Source of the DNA: Palleniella intestinalis
Lineage (GTDB): Bacteria > Bacteroidota > Bacteroidia > Bacteroidales > Bacteroidaceae
Assembly: GCF_013166595.1 (NCBI RefSeq)
Contig: NZ_JABKKG010000002.1
Span: 186,001 to 250,000, forward strand
Direction: 5' to 3'
DNA: 64,000 nucleotides
Positions 53,784 to 63,520 of this stretch are shown one piece after another (the first letter of the stretch is position 1; the number at the start of each line of letters is the position of its first letter). The translations under genes were made by a program, and so were the position numbers. The notes under the pieces are model-generated. The model did not search any database and was not told where the DNA came from. It was given only the letters and a program-made list of their open reading frames with translations.

Positions 53784-54860
53784 TTACCTTATTTTTTTTA
53801 TCACCGCCTTTGGGCGGATCTCATACTTCACGCCCTTTACTGCCTGAGGCTTCTTGAACGTGCCGTCAAGCACCAGGACTGTCGCCTGCTTTCCTGCCGG
53901 AATGGCTTTGACTGCCTCCTCTATGGTAAAGAAGTTGCCGCGTCCTTCCTTTGACACAACATAGTCATAATGACGGACATGTTCCTTCAGCGCAGGGACA
54001 GCCTCACCAATGGCGTCAGCAAGGCGATTAGCCACGACACGAGCACCATATATATTATAATGTGTATTGTCCTTCCTGCCTTTAGGTATGCTTGCAACCT
54101 CACCGGGCTTAAGCCACATGTGCAGTTTGCGTGAACCTTCCACACCATATTCTGTCTCTATCCAGTGCGTTATGCGGTTGGCATCGACAAAAGGCACATT
54201 GAGTCGCTTGGCTACAAGATAAGGAGCAGCGGTATAATCACCATCCTCTGTATAATGTGTTGCCACAAGATACTCGGTGTTAACCTCTTCCTCACTGTAC
54301 TTAACGTCACGCAACGCCTCATCATCTGCCGCACCTTTCTTCTCCGCAGCCGACAATTCCGCTGTCTTTTCAGCATCATTCTTCTTCAGACGTGCATCAA
54401 AGAAGAGTCTGCGCTCCACACAGTTGAAAAGGACAGGTATGCCGCCCTTCTCACGTGTCTCACGGACATAATGCTCAAGATTAGCGTCAAACGATGTCCC
54501 CGGTTTGGCAAAGCGTTTCGACTTGCCCGGGATGTCATGCTTCTCGTCATTATGTCCAAACTGTATGAACACATAATCGCCCGGCTTTATCTTGTCCATG
54601 ACCTTCTGCCACAAGCCTTCATCCCTGAAAGAACGTGAGGAACGGCCGTTGCGTGCATGGTTGTCGACGACAATGTCCTCAGAGAAGCATCCCTGAAGCA
54701 TCATGCCCCAGCCACGCTCCGGAGAACCTTTTGATATGTCTTTCTCCGCTGCCGTGGAGTCACCGATAATGAACACTGTCGTCTGACGCTTTGACGAAGA
54801 GACGAGCACAATTAGACACACTGCAAAGAGTATGCTGCAAATGAATTTTATCTTTCTCAT
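53784..54860 (-). CDS. CE12-type rhamnogalacturonan acetylesterase with a truncated CE8-like tail
   Basis: The product has 358 residues from ATG 54860 with an N-terminal signal/anchor. SGNH blocks are clear: GDSTAAEK, NHARNGRS, QFGHNDE and DNTHYNIYG. The CE12 group removes acetyl from rhamnogalacturonan. The final ~60 residues (starting HYDYVVSKEGRGNFFTIEEA) look like the first strand-helix unit of a pectin methylesterase (CE8) but stop short, so this is a fusion remnant. A charged insert (about 160-190) lies between SGNH blocks. An upstream TTG gives six more residues but is less likely. Confidence 0.8.
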   Translation of the reverse strand: MRKIKFICSILFAVCLIVLVSSSKRQTTVFIIGDSTAAEKDISKGSPERGWGMMLQGCFSEDIVVDNHARNGRSSRSFRDEGLWQKVMDKIKPGDYVFIQFGHNDEKHDIPGKSKRFAKPGTSFDANLEHYVRETREKGGIPVLFNCVERRLFFDARLKKNDAEKTAELSAAEKKGAADDEALRDVKYSEEEVNTEYLVATHYTEDGDYTAAPYLVAKRLNVPFVDANRITHWIETEYGVEGSRKLHMWLKPGEVASIPKGRKDNTHYNIYGARVVANRLADAIGEAVPALKEHVRHYDYVVSKEGRGNFFTIEEAVKAIPAGKQATVLVLDGTFKKPQAVKGVKYEIRPKAVIKKIR

Positions 54861-54946
54861 TTTATTTATCTTTTTCAAGCTATAACGTTATCTTACAAGC
54901 CTTTACCACAACGACCCGAGAATAAGGTTCAAGACTCGCACCACGA

Positions 54947-56314
54947 TCAGCATTTGCCTGAAATTGCAGCAATGAGTTCCTCAGTAGTTACGAGTGACTG
55001 CTCGCCTGTTGTCATATTCTTCAATGTCAGCTTGCCTTCCGCTATCTCATTCTCACCGGCAAGGGCTACGAAAGGTATATGCTTGGCGTTGGCATACGAC
55101 ATCTGCTTCTTCATCTTCACACTGTCAGGGAACACCTCCGTGCGGATTCCCGCCTTCCTTGCCGCAGCAGCGACAGGCAGACAGTAAGCAGTCTCCTTCT
55201 CTCCGAAGTTGATGAACAGCAACTGTGTGGCATTGACAGCCTCCTTTGGATAGAGGTCCAACTGGTTGAGGACATCATAAATGCGGTCTGCACCGAATGA
55301 GATGCCCACACCGGACAAGCCCGGCATGCCGAAGATTCCTGTCAGGTTGTCATAACGACCGCCACCGGTGATAGAGCCAATCTGCACATCAAGCGCCTTC
55401 ACCTCAAAGATTGCGCCGGTGTAGTAGTTAAGTCCGCGTGCAAGAGTGAGGTCAAGCTGTATCTCGTTGTTAAGCGAACCTTTCAGGCTGTCAAGGATAA
55501 ACTGCGTCTCCTCAACGCCTTTCAGTCCTGTCTCGCTTGTCGCAAGCACCTCGCGGATGACATTGAGCTTGTCGTCATTAGTGCCCTCGAGCTTGATTAT
55601 CGGCTGCAGTTTCTCTATCGCCTCCTCGGAGATGCCGTCCTTGCGCAACTCCTCATTGACAGCGTCAAGACCTATTTTATCGAGTTTGTCGATAGCGACA
55701 GTGATGTCTACAATCTTCTCCGCCTCACCAATCACCTCGGCAATGCCGGTCAGAATCTTACGGTTGTTGATTTTAATCTGCACACGGACACCGAACTTTG
55801 TGAACACAGTGTCTACTATCTGCATAAGCTCCACCTCATTGAGTAATGAGTCAGAGCCCACGACATCGGCATCACACTGGTAGAACTCACGGTAGCGTCC
55901 CTTCTGAGGACGGTCGGCACGCCACACCGGCTGTATCTGATAGCGCTTGAAAGGCATCTGAAGTTCCTCACGGTGCTGCACGACATAGCGTGCAAAAGGC
56001 ACTGTAAGGTCGTAGCGGAGTCCCTTCTCGCAGAACTTTGCCGCCAGTCTCAGCGTGCTTGTCCCTGCCACTTCCTCAGCGGTCATGCCATGGAGGAAAT
56101 CGCCGGAATTGAGAATCTTGAAAAGGAGTTTGTCGCCTTCCTCGCCATATTTGCCCATAAGCGTGGACAGATTCTCCATGGCAGGAGTCTCTATCTGCTG
56201 AAAGCCATAGAGCGCATAGACATCCTTTATAGTATTGAATATGTAGTTGCGCTTCGCCATTTCCATTGGTCCGAAATCGCGAGTGCCCTTTGGTATACTT
56301 GGTTTCTGTGCCAT
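54947..56314 (-). CDS. hisS: Histidyl-tRNA synthetase
   Basis: The 455-residue class IIa synthetase charges tRNA-His. Motif 2 ([26 protein letters not shown]), [13 protein letters not shown] and GGRYDNLTG (histidine pocket) are clear, and the C-terminal anticodon-binding domain is present. The length is as usual for Bacteroidales. purA lies 24 bases upstream on the same strand, so the two form an operon. Confidence 0.95.
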   Translation of the reverse strand: MAQKPSIPKGTRDFGPMEMAKRNYIFNTIKDVYALYGFQQIETPAMENLSTLMGKYGEEGDKLLFKILNSGDFLHGMTAEEVAGTSTLRLAAKFCEKGLRYDLTVPFARYVVQHREELQMPFKRYQIQPVWRADRPQKGRYREFYQCDADVVGSDSLLNEVELMQIVDTVFTKFGVRVQIKINNRKILTGIAEVIGEAEKIVDITVAIDKLDKIGLDAVNEELRKDGISEEAIEKLQPIIKLEGTNDDKLNVIREVLATSETGLKGVEETQFILDSLKGSLNNEIQLDLTLARGLNYYTGAIFEVKALDVQIGSITGGGRYDNLTGIFGMPGLSGVGISFGADRIYDVLNQLDLYPKEAVNATQLLFINFGEKETAYCLPVAAAARKAGIRTEVFPDSVKMKKQMSYANAKHIPFVALAGENEIAEGKLTLKNMTTGEQSLVTTEELIAAISGKC

Positions 56315-56338
56315 AATCTTACTTTAGCTTCTTCAAGA

Positions 56339-57619
56339 TTACTTGCGGACAATAGTCTGGGCACGGTCAGGACCGATGGAGATGACAGTGATAGGTGTCT
56401 CCAGCTCTTTCTCAAGGAATGCAATGTAGTCCTTGAACTGCTGAGGGAACTCATCCTCGGATGTGAACTGTGTCATGTCGGTCTGCCATCCCGGAAGCTC
56501 TGTGTAAACAGGCTCGATGCCCTTCTCTATGTTATAAGGGAAGTCGCGTGTCTCCTCACCGTTCACCTTGTATGCAGTACAAGCCTTGATTGTAGGGAAT
56601 GTGTCAAGCACATCTGACTTCATCATGATAAGCTGTGTAACACCATTGACCATGATTGAATAACGCAGTGCCACAAGGTCTATCCAACCGCAACGGCGCT
56701 CACGTCCTGTCACAGCTCCATACTCATGGCCGATGTCACGCATCTTCTGACCTGTCTCGTCAAAAAGCTCTGTCGGGAACGGTCCTGCGCCTACTCTTGT
56801 GCAGTAAGCCTTCATGATTCCGAACACCTCGCCTATCTTGTTAGGGCCGACACCGAGACCTGTGCATGCACCGGCACAGATGGTGTTGGAAGAAGTAACA
56901 AACGGATAAGAACCGAAATCGACGTCAAGCATAGTGCCCTGCGCACCTTCCGCAAGGATTGTCTTGCCGGCTTTGAGCGCCTTGCCGACAGTGTGCTCGG
57001 AGTCAACGATATTGAACAGTTTGATGTACTCTATACCCTCCATCCACACTTTCTCAGTCTCTGCCAGCTGCGCCTCGTCATACTCGAAGCCTATGGAGTT
57101 CAGAATCTGTATGTGGCGTGCCTTGTGGGCAGCGTATTTCTCATCAAAACCGTCAAGAATATCACCCACACGCAGACCATTGCGTGATGTTTTGTCAGTG
57201 TATGTAGGACCGATGCCCTTACCGGTAGTGCCGACCTTGTCCTTGCCCTTCAGCGATTCGTAAGCCGCATCGAGAATACGGTGGGTCGGCATGATAAGGT
57301 GTGCTTTCTTTGAAATGTAGAGACGCTCCTTCAAGTCATGACCGCTCTTCTCAAGTTCTTTAGCCTCACCCATGAAAAGGTCCGGCGCAAGAACCACGCC
57401 ATTGCCAATGATGTTGACCTTTCCACCCTGGAAAATGCCGGAAGGAATAGAACGGAGGACATACTTCTGTCCCTCAAACTCCAATGTATGTCCGGCGTTT
57501 GGACCACCTTGGAAACGTGCAACAACATCATACTTCGGTGTGAGAACGTCAACGACCTTACCCTTACCTTCATCGCCCCACTGCAAACCGAGCAGGACAT
57601 CGATTTTTCCTGTATTCAT
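56339..57619 (-). CDS. purA: Adenylosuccinate synthetase
   Basis: The 426-residue enzyme joins IMP and aspartate with GTP in AMP synthesis. The N-terminal P-loop QWGDEGKGKVVD, GPTYTDKTSRNGLRVGD, EGAQGTMLDVDFG and RRCGWIDL are all present and length is standard. It starts the leftward hisS-purA transcript. Confidence 0.97.
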   Translation of the reverse strand: MNTGKIDVLLGLQWGDEGKGKVVDVLTPKYDVVARFQGGPNAGHTLEFEGQKYVLRSIPSGIFQGGKVNIIGNGVVLAPDLFMGEAKELEKSGHDLKERLYISKKAHLIMPTHRILDAAYESLKGKDKVGTTGKGIGPTYTDKTSRNGLRVGDILDGFDEKYAAHKARHIQILNSIGFEYDEAQLAETEKVWMEGIEYIKLFNIVDSEHTVGKALKAGKTILAEGAQGTMLDVDFGSYPFVTSSNTICAGACTGLGVGPNKIGEVFGIMKAYCTRVGAGPFPTELFDETGQKMRDIGHEYGAVTGRERRCGWIDLVALRYSIMVNGVTQLIMMKSDVLDTFPTIKACTAYKVNGEETRDFPYNIEKGIEPVYTELPGWQTDMTQFTSEDEFPQQFKDYIAFLEKELETPITVISIGPDRAQTIVRK

Positions 57620-57927
57620 AACTTTATAGTATTGTTTTTTTTACTCCTCTTTCATGACCTTGTACCATTGGTACATAATCCGCTACAAAAGTAACAAAAA
57701 AAAACGAGACAAAAGAAAATCAGCCTCGAATATTTATATTTTTTATAGATGTCTTGTAAAATTCATGAGGAATAAAGTGCTTTTCCATGAAAGAGAAAGT
57801 GCACATCTGCATGACAAAAACAATAAGGGTTTACAAAGAAACAATAAAGTTTTGACAGGCAATTAACAAGGTTTATAAATAATTACATAACCACCTATTT
57901 TCCAAACACTTAACACCATACAAACAA

Positions 57928-58037
57928 AAGATAACCTTTCGCAACACAAAAGGTAACCTTTTACCATGTAAAGTGATACCTTTCACCACATAAAGTGTTA
58001 CCTTTCGCAAAACAGACGGTATCCTATGGTTATGAGC
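57928..58037. repeat. 22-bp tandem repeat, locus 2 (5 units)
   Basis: Units begin at 57928, 57950, 57972, 57994 and 58016; the first four end in AA or AG and share the core TAACC/TACCTTT at fixed positions. It is the same unit as at 31424. The whole 57620-58245 gap holds no gene that I can support, only this array and a TACTTTTG box at 58128-58135. Confidence 0.65.
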
Positions 58038-58245
58038 GAAAAAATACCTGACAGATGCGGTGCTGCTCGCTATGTTATAAAAAGTTATTTTTTCAGCAAC
58101 GGCACAAGTATTTACGGATATTATGACTACTTTTGCCGGAAGACAGACGCAAGGGCTGTCAAATGAAAAAATCATACAAACAACGCCCGGCATCCTTGCT
58201 GCACGGACACAAAAAGAAAACATCATGACACAAGAAGGAAACCAC

Positions 58246-58515
58246 ATGGAACAGAATTTCTGCCAAAGTTGCGGCATGCCGCTTAACGACGGAGTCAAGG
58301 GTACGAATGCCGACGGAAGCATTAACGATGACTACTGCATCTATTGCTATAAGGACGGCAAGTTCACACAGGACATGACTATGGAGCAGATGATTGAGCA
58401 TTGTGCGCAATTCACTGACGAGATGAACAAGCAAACAGGTTGGAATCTTACACAGGAACAGGCGAAAGAGCAGATGCGAAAGTTCTTCCCTAACCTGAAA
58501 AGGTGGAAAGAGTAG
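58246..58515 (+). CDS. Zinc-ribbon protein
   Basis: The 89-residue product has N-terminal CQSCGMPL and, 26 residues later, CIYC, a two-knuckle zinc ribbon typical of the small putative zinc-ribbon family; a helical C-terminus follows. I start at ATG 58246 because AGAAGGA lies six bases upstream; ATG 58225 would add seven residues. It is followed by the lipoprotein gene 28 bases later. Function unknown; such proteins often sit with stress genes. Confidence 0.75.
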   Translation: MEQNFCQSCGMPLNDGVKGTNADGSINDDYCIYCYKDGKFTQDMTMEQMIEHCAQFTDEMNKQTGWNLTQEQAKEQMRKFFPNLKRWKE

Positions 58516-58543
58516 TCGCTTGTCGGGACAATATGGCAGTGGC

Positions 58544-59497
58544 ATGACACATTGGAAATTGAGATACATACCTATATTATTCTCTCTTTTGCTGCTAATC
58601 ACAGCATGTGGAAACAGAGAGAACAAGACCACGGTACGCTCTGTTTACTACTGGAACACAGCTTTTAACATCGATTCCGTAAAGGCGGACTTCATCAGGA
58701 GTCACAACATCGGGAAGATTTATGTGAGATATTTCGATGTTGTGCAGGATGTGTCCGGAGGTTTTCCTGTGCCTAATGCCACGATACGCATAGACAGCGT
58801 GCCGGAAGGGCTTGCGCAGGAGGTTGTGCCTGTTGTGTTTGTCCTGCCCGATGCGCTGGACTGCGACATCCAAAAACTGGGCAAAATGATTCTTACGCGC
58901 ATCAAGCAAATGAGCGAAACGCACGACATGGGGCGGGTTCGGGAGATACAAATCGACTGCGACTGGACAGTGTCCACCCGTCAGCGGTTCTTTGATTTCA
59001 TGAAATCTCTGAAGGAAAGGACTGCCGCAGAAGGAATCATCCTTTCGTCAACCATACGCCTTCACCAGCTTGCCACTGCCCCTCCCCCTGCCGACAAGGG
59101 AGTGCTTATGGTCTATAACACCGGCGATATGCGCCGCATTGACAAGGAGAAGCCTATCCTTGACATAAAGGATGTGCTGCCGTACCTTAAGCACCTGAAG
59201 GACTATCCGCTGCCGCTTGCCACCGCTTATCCCATCTACCGTTGGGAATTGCTGTTCCGCAACGGCAGGTTTGTGGACATTGTGCATGGCCGCAGCGAGC
59301 TCCCTATCCTGCAATCGGACACGATTGTGGTGCGCCAACCTTCTATGGACGACATCATGGCGTGCCGGAATGCCATAGAGACTTTGCGTCCGGAATGTGC
59401 AAACGAGATTATACTCTTTGACTTGAACAACTATAATATAAAGCGTTATGGTTACAAAGACTTTGAAAACATTTATAATAGGTCTGTTGGCTTTTAA
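58544..59497 (+). CDS. Lipoprotein with TIM-barrel-like domain
   Basis: The product has 317 residues from ATG 58544 (MTHWKLRYIPILFSLL) with lipobox ITAC. The body (strands with DCDWT, LSSTIRL and MVYNTGDM) suggests a TIM-barrel, weakly like DUF3142. It overlaps the next gene by 50 bases in another frame, so the two are tightly coupled. I cannot assign a substrate. Confidence 0.65.
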   Translation: MTHWKLRYIPILFSLLLLITACGNRENKTTVRSVYYWNTAFNIDSVKADFIRSHNIGKIYVRYFDVVQDVSGGFPVPNATIRIDSVPEGLAQEVVPVVFVLPDALDCDIQKLGKMILTRIKQMSETHDMGRVREIQIDCDWTVSTRQRFFDFMKSLKERTAAEGIILSSTIRLHQLATAPPPADKGVLMVYNTGDMRRIDKEKPILDIKDVLPYLKHLKDYPLPLATAYPIYRWELLFRNGRFVDIVHGRSELPILQSDTIVVRQPSMDDIMACRNAIETLRPECANEIILFDLNNYNIKRYGYKDFENIYNRSVGF

Positions 59498-61610
59498 TGT
59501 CTCTCAGGCTTATCCTTGTGCATGGGCGGCACCGGAAAGGTGGTACATGTACAATTTTGGTTCACCCATGTTCAGCAATTATTTTCAGGACGAGAACCAA
59601 AAATATTGGAAAGAATACTGCAACCCTGAAGAACCGTTGTATTGGGCTTCCATGGCAGCAATGAAAGAGGCCGCCAATGCGAAGAAAGATGCTCCTATGC
59701 TCAGTTACCTAAATGCATTGGAACAATACATGAACGTGTCCGACGAGCTTTCACGTGACAGTTGGGACTACCCGACAGCGGAGCAGCTTGCCAAGCGGAA
59801 GCAGACGCTTGGCAACATACTTTCCGCATGCCGACAGCACAAATCCGGACAGCTGGCGGACAGGTGGCTGCTGCTTGAGATGCGTGCCAACATGATGCTG
59901 GGGAATTATTCCGAGAATGTTTCCTTGTGGAGGACACGAGGCGAGAAGGCTTCTGCGGGCTATGTCAAGGAGATGATGCGCAATGTCTATGCCAATGCGC
60001 TTCTTAACACAGGCAACAAAGTGGATGCTTGGAACATTTATGCCGGACAGAACGACAGTCAAAGTCTGTTGTGGAGTGCAAGGAAATACACTAACCTTGC
60101 CGGAATAAAGGAGCTGTACGATCGTTATCCCGACGCACCTGTGCATAAGTTCTTGTTGGAGAAATATGTCAACTCTGTGCAGGATGTTGTCGACATGTAC
60201 TACGACAATCTGCACCGCAAAATCCGGAATGCGGAGGAAATGGCTTACGGCTCTGTCCTTGGGACGAACTGGGAGGAGGCGTACACTTACTATTGGCACG
60301 AAATCAGTGGCAAGGCTTATGCCCCGATTGACAAGGACTACATGAAGGAAATCAACGAGTTCATTGCGTTTTCCGACAGTGTGGCAAACTTGAAAGCCAC
60401 TGTCAATCCGTGCATGTGGGAGACGGCATCGGCACTTTGCTCCTATTTCTTAGGCAATTACGCACAGGCAAAGGAAAGGATTGGCAACGCCATGGCGATG
60501 AAGGCTGACGGTGACACAAAGGATATGGCACGCCGCATACGCATGCTTATTGCGACATCGTCGGACGACATTGCCTCTTCGGAGTTCAAATCGTTCATCA
60601 CCCAAGAGCTTGCGTGGCTTGACGGCGAGATAGACAACAAGGGTGGAAACTATCTTTCTAATGCTCGCGACCGCATTCTCAACCTCGGACTTGCAAGGAA
60701 CTATGAGGGGCAGCACAACATGGATATGGCACGCCTTGTCGCATTGTGCCGCAACTATGTGGGAGCTCACAAGGATTATGTCCTAAACTCTATGATGCAG
60801 AACATCTATCCGAACAAGTCTGCTGACATTGTGAAACTGTTCCATACTCTTAAGAGTCCCGGAGAGGACCCTCTTGCCCGGTATGTTGCATCGAGAATTG
60901 TACTGCCTGACGATTTCAAGAACGACATCCTTGGCACGAAACTCCTTCAGGAGGGGAAATGGGAAGAGGCTCTCCCCTACCTTAAACGTGTCAGTATGCA
61001 GTACCTCAACAGTCAGGCAATAGCGTTCTATGCCGCACGGCGCAACTATAAAATCCCTGCATGGAACGGTTTCCAGACTGTCAACGACAACAATTATGAG
61101 GAGACCCAGAAACCTGTCTTCCTGCAACGCAACGTGAAAGTGGATTTCTGCAATGACATGATAAGGCTTGCCAACGAGGCGAAGTCTGCCTCACAAAGCC
61201 GCAAAGACAAAATAGCCCTTGAAGAGGCGGTGGCATTGTATCAGGCTTCCCGATTCGGACAATGCTGGTATATCTCGCAATATGGCTTCTCACATTATGA
61301 GGAACATCCTGTCGCTGCTGACGAACTTGCAGGCAAAGCCATAGCGAGACTGTACAAATTAGAGAAGGCTGCCGACCCGAAAGTGCGTGCAGCAGCATTG
61401 TTCGCCTTGGTTTATGCCGCGCCTGACAAATGGAAGACGGAGACATGGGACTGGGGCAGCAGCAAGACAAACGTCCTTATCCACCGCACCTCTGTACAAT
61501 ATGCTGCAATAAACAGACTCAACAATTTCCTGACAGCCCAACCTTCAGCCCGCCTGCCGGAGATTTCACGCTGTGACGTAATCAAGCAGTGGCGCGCATC
61601 CCGCAAATAA
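59448..61610 (+). CDS. Large exported protein of unknown function
   Basis: The 720-residue product has a signal peptide (MVTKTLKTFIIGLLAFNVSQA) and a long, mostly helical body rich in Ala, Tyr and Asn with no recognised repeat, so a helical-repeat fold is possible. It starts inside the upstream lipoprotein gene, and pairs with it; together they probably act at the cell surface. The TAA is followed by the DUF3791-type cassette. Confidence 0.65.
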   Translation: MVTKTLKTFIIGLLAFNVSQAYPCAWAAPERWYMYNFGSPMFSNYFQDENQKYWKEYCNPEEPLYWASMAAMKEAANAKKDAPMLSYLNALEQYMNVSDELSRDSWDYPTAEQLAKRKQTLGNILSACRQHKSGQLADRWLLLEMRANMMLGNYSENVSLWRTRGEKASAGYVKEMMRNVYANALLNTGNKVDAWNIYAGQNDSQSLLWSARKYTNLAGIKELYDRYPDAPVHKFLLEKYVNSVQDVVDMYYDNLHRKIRNAEEMAYGSVLGTNWEEAYTYYWHEISGKAYAPIDKDYMKEINEFIAFSDSVANLKATVNPCMWETASALCSYFLGNYAQAKERIGNAMAMKADGDTKDMARRIRMLIATSSDDIASSEFKSFITQELAWLDGEIDNKGGNYLSNARDRILNLGLARNYEGQHNMDMARLVALCRNYVGAHKDYVLNSMMQNIYPNKSADIVKLFHTLKSPGEDPLARYVASRIVLPDDFKNDILGTKLLQEGKWEEALPYLKRVSMQYLNSQAIAFYAARRNYKIPAWNGFQTVNDNNYEETQKPVFLQRNVKVDFCNDMIRLANEAKSASQSRKDKIALEEAVALYQASRFGQCWYISQYGFSHYEEHPVAADELAGKAIARLYKLEKAADPKVRAAALFALVYAAPDKWKTETWDWGSSKTNVLIHRTSVQYAAINRLNNFLTAQPSARLPEISRCDVIKQWRASRK

Positions 61611-61670
61611 AAGCTTGTCCCTACAAGAAACAAATCAGGCTCAAAGATACGATGGTCACGTAATTACAAA

Positions 61671-61886
61671 ATGTTTATGAACAATAAGATTGGATATATA
61701 AACTTCTGCATTGGCAAATTTGCAGAAAGGTTTCGTATGACACGGCTGATGGCATACCACTATCTGAGTGCGTACAAAGGACTGGAATTCCTTGACAAAT
61801 GCTACGAAGCAGAGCATCTTCTCTCAGCAGAGGATGCTGTTATGGATTTGAGAAAAGTTTGCAGAAATAACGGAGGGACGATATGA
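61671..61886 (+). CDS. DUF3791-like antitoxin-type protein
   Basis: The 71-residue product matches my memory of DUF3791 (YINFCIGKFAERFRMTRLMAYHYLSAYKG ... YEAEHLLSAEDAV). Such genes come first in DUF3791-DUF3990 cassettes seen in Bacteroidales. Its TGA overlaps the ATG of the next frame (ATGA at 61883-61886). Confidence 0.7.
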   Translation: MFMNNKIGYINFCIGKFAERFRMTRLMAYHYLSAYKGLEFLDKCYEAEHLLSAEDAVMDLRKVCRNNGGTI

Positions 61887-62072
61887 TTAAGTTATATCAT
61901 GGCACAAACATGTGTTTCGACACTATAGACCTGCGTAGTGATGCAGATTGACCGTTATCTTGCGCGGATGATTGACTTGGGCACGTTATTAAAGGAATTG
62001 ACCTACAGAAAACTGAACCGCCAGTATTTCTTTGGCACAGCAAAAGCACTTGAAAAACTTGAAAGAATATGA
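61883..62072 (+). pseudogene. DUF3990 toxin-type gene with an internal deletion
   Basis: The first 22 codons (MIKLYHGTNMCFDTIDLRSD, stop 61949-61951) match the start of DUF3990, an ADP-ribosyltransferase-like fold. From about 61944 a second frame encodes QIDRYLARMIDLGTLLKEL to ERI, the C-terminal end of the same family, and stops at 62070-62072, overlapping the next ATG. The central ~90-100 residues, including the usual active-site region, are missing. Confidence 0.7.
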
Positions 62073-62278
62073 CGAAGGCAGAATTGAACTTTATGATTGA
62101 CAGTCGTGTTGAGGCATTGGTCGGCTTCCTTATGGAGGATAAGAACATGAGCCTGCTTGATGCCTTTGACCGAGTGTATAATTCCCGAACATACCGTTTG
62201 TTGAGCAATCCGCAGACAGGCTTATATTACCAGAGCGCCGGATATATTTACAGCTACCTTGAAGAAGAGTGTCAATAG
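62069..62278 (+). CDS. Small protein, third member of the DUF3791-DUF3990 cassette
   Basis: The 69-residue helical protein (MTKAELNFMIDSRVEALVG) starts in an ATGA overlap with the toxin remnant. A protein of this size and place often ends such cassettes. Its retention beside a broken toxin and intact DUF3791 gene is notable. Confidence 0.6.
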   Translation: MTKAELNFMIDSRVEALVGFLMEDKNMSLLDAFDRVYNSRTYRLLSNPQTGLYYQSAGYIYSYLEEECQ

Positions 62279-62311
62279 AATCAACTTTTATTATAAACAA
62301 CGAATATTTTT

Positions 62312-62917
62312 ATGAATAACGAAATCCTTTACATCCTCCTGCCTGACTATGCGGCGCACGAGGTAGTGTTTCTTTCTCAGGCAATCGCATCGGATGAGTT
62401 TGCACTGAAAGAGAATCCGAAATATATAAATAAGGTGGTCGCCCCAACAATGGAACCTGTAAAGTCCATTGGCGGTTTCCGCACATTGCCTGACTACTCG
62501 TTTGAGACCATGCCGGAGGACTATGCCGCATTGGTTCTTATCGGTGGCTTCGGGTGGGCAACTCCTGTTGCAGACAGAGTAGTACCGATAGTAGCGAAGG
62601 CTATTGCCGACGGCAAAGTGGTCGGAGCTATATGCAATGCCGCATCATTCATGGCAAAGCATGGCTTCCTCAACGACCTGAAGCACACTGGAAACGGGCT
62701 TGAGCAGCTGAAATTGTGGGGTGGCGATAACTATACTAACGCTGCCGGGTACATCAACGCTCAGGCTGTTTCCGACAAAAATATTGTTACAGCCAACGGT
62801 TCTGCCACACTTGAGTTTGCAAAGGAACTGCTTCTTTTGCTTGAGAATGACACACCTGAGCGTATTGAGATGTATTATCAATTCAACAAGCAGGGCTTCT
62901 GTGAACTGTTCAAATAA
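62312..62917 (+). CDS. DJ-1/PfpI-family protein
   Basis: The 201-residue class I glutamine-amidotransferase-like protein has the nucleophile elbow GAICNAASF (Cys about 112) and the LIGGFGWATP motif. Members are amidases, chaperones or deglycases; nothing points to one role. It has no signal peptide. It follows the cassette by 33 bases. Confidence 0.8.
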   Translation: MNNEILYILLPDYAAHEVVFLSQAIASDEFALKENPKYINKVVAPTMEPVKSIGGFRTLPDYSFETMPEDYAALVLIGGFGWATPVADRVVPIVAKAIADGKVVGAICNAASFMAKHGFLNDLKHTGNGLEQLKLWGGDNYTNAAGYINAQAVSDKNIVTANGSATLEFAKELLLLLENDTPERIEMYYQFNKQGFCELFK

Positions 62918-62924
62918 AGAAAGT

Positions 62925-63155
62925 ATGTTAAGCAATAGGGTTACACGTAACATTTGGCTGGTGTTATCAATCACATCGGCCTATCCTGTCATTGGTCGTG
63001 CTATCGGAATTGCCAATGGCAGTGGAGAATGGTTGATGCTTTGTTCTGCAATAATTATCTGTGCCGCATGCATAAGATTCTATCTCTACTACCGCCGCCA
63101 AGTAAAGAAAGGAATCCTTTTCGGCAAGGGAAACCCATGGAGGGATTCTCATTAA
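62925..63155 (+). CDS. Small two-helix membrane protein
   Basis: The 76-residue product from ATG 62925 has two hydrophobic segments (about 10-30 and 35-55) and a basic, Gly-rich tail. It begins seven bases after the DJ-1 stop and may belong to that transcript. No family recognised. Confidence 0.6.
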   Translation: MLSNRVTRNIWLVLSITSAYPVIGRAIGIANGSGEWLMLCSAIIICAACIRFYLYYRRQVKKGILFGKGNPWRDSH

Positions 63156-63201
63156 GTTAAGATAAAAACGGAGGCTTATATCCACATCAACACACAAAAA
63201 C

Positions 63202-63513
63202 ATGGCTTGCACAACAGATTACATACAAGAATTATGCGACATCCTTTCTCCACTCGGCGAGGTCAGAAGCCGCAAGATGATGGGTGACTATGTCATTTAT
63301 GTCAATGAGAAATGTGTCATCACAGCTTGTGACAACATTGCTTTCGTAAAGAAACTCCCATGCATAGCGGAAATGATGAGCGATGCAGAGACTGGCACAC
63401 CCTACCCCGGCGCAAAGGAAGCATACATCCTTGACACATCCAACCACACAAAAGCATTGGAAGTCATAGCCACACTTTGGGAGAAACTACCATTTCCAAA
63501 AAAAAGAAAATAA
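63202..63513 (+). CDS. TfoX N-terminal domain protein
   Basis: The 103-residue protein matches the TfoX/Sxy N-terminal fold (SRKMMGDYVIYVNEKCVITACDN ... AYILDTSN). It lacks the C-terminal domain found in the competence regulator, so a competence role cannot be assumed. It is short, cytosolic and ends in a basic KKRK tail. Confidence 0.75.
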   Translation: MACTTDYIQELCDILSPLGEVRSRKMMGDYVIYVNEKCVITACDNIAFVKKLPCIAEMMSDAETGTPYPGAKEAYILDTSNHTKALEVIATLWEKLPFPKKRK

Positions 63514-63520
63514 TGCCACA

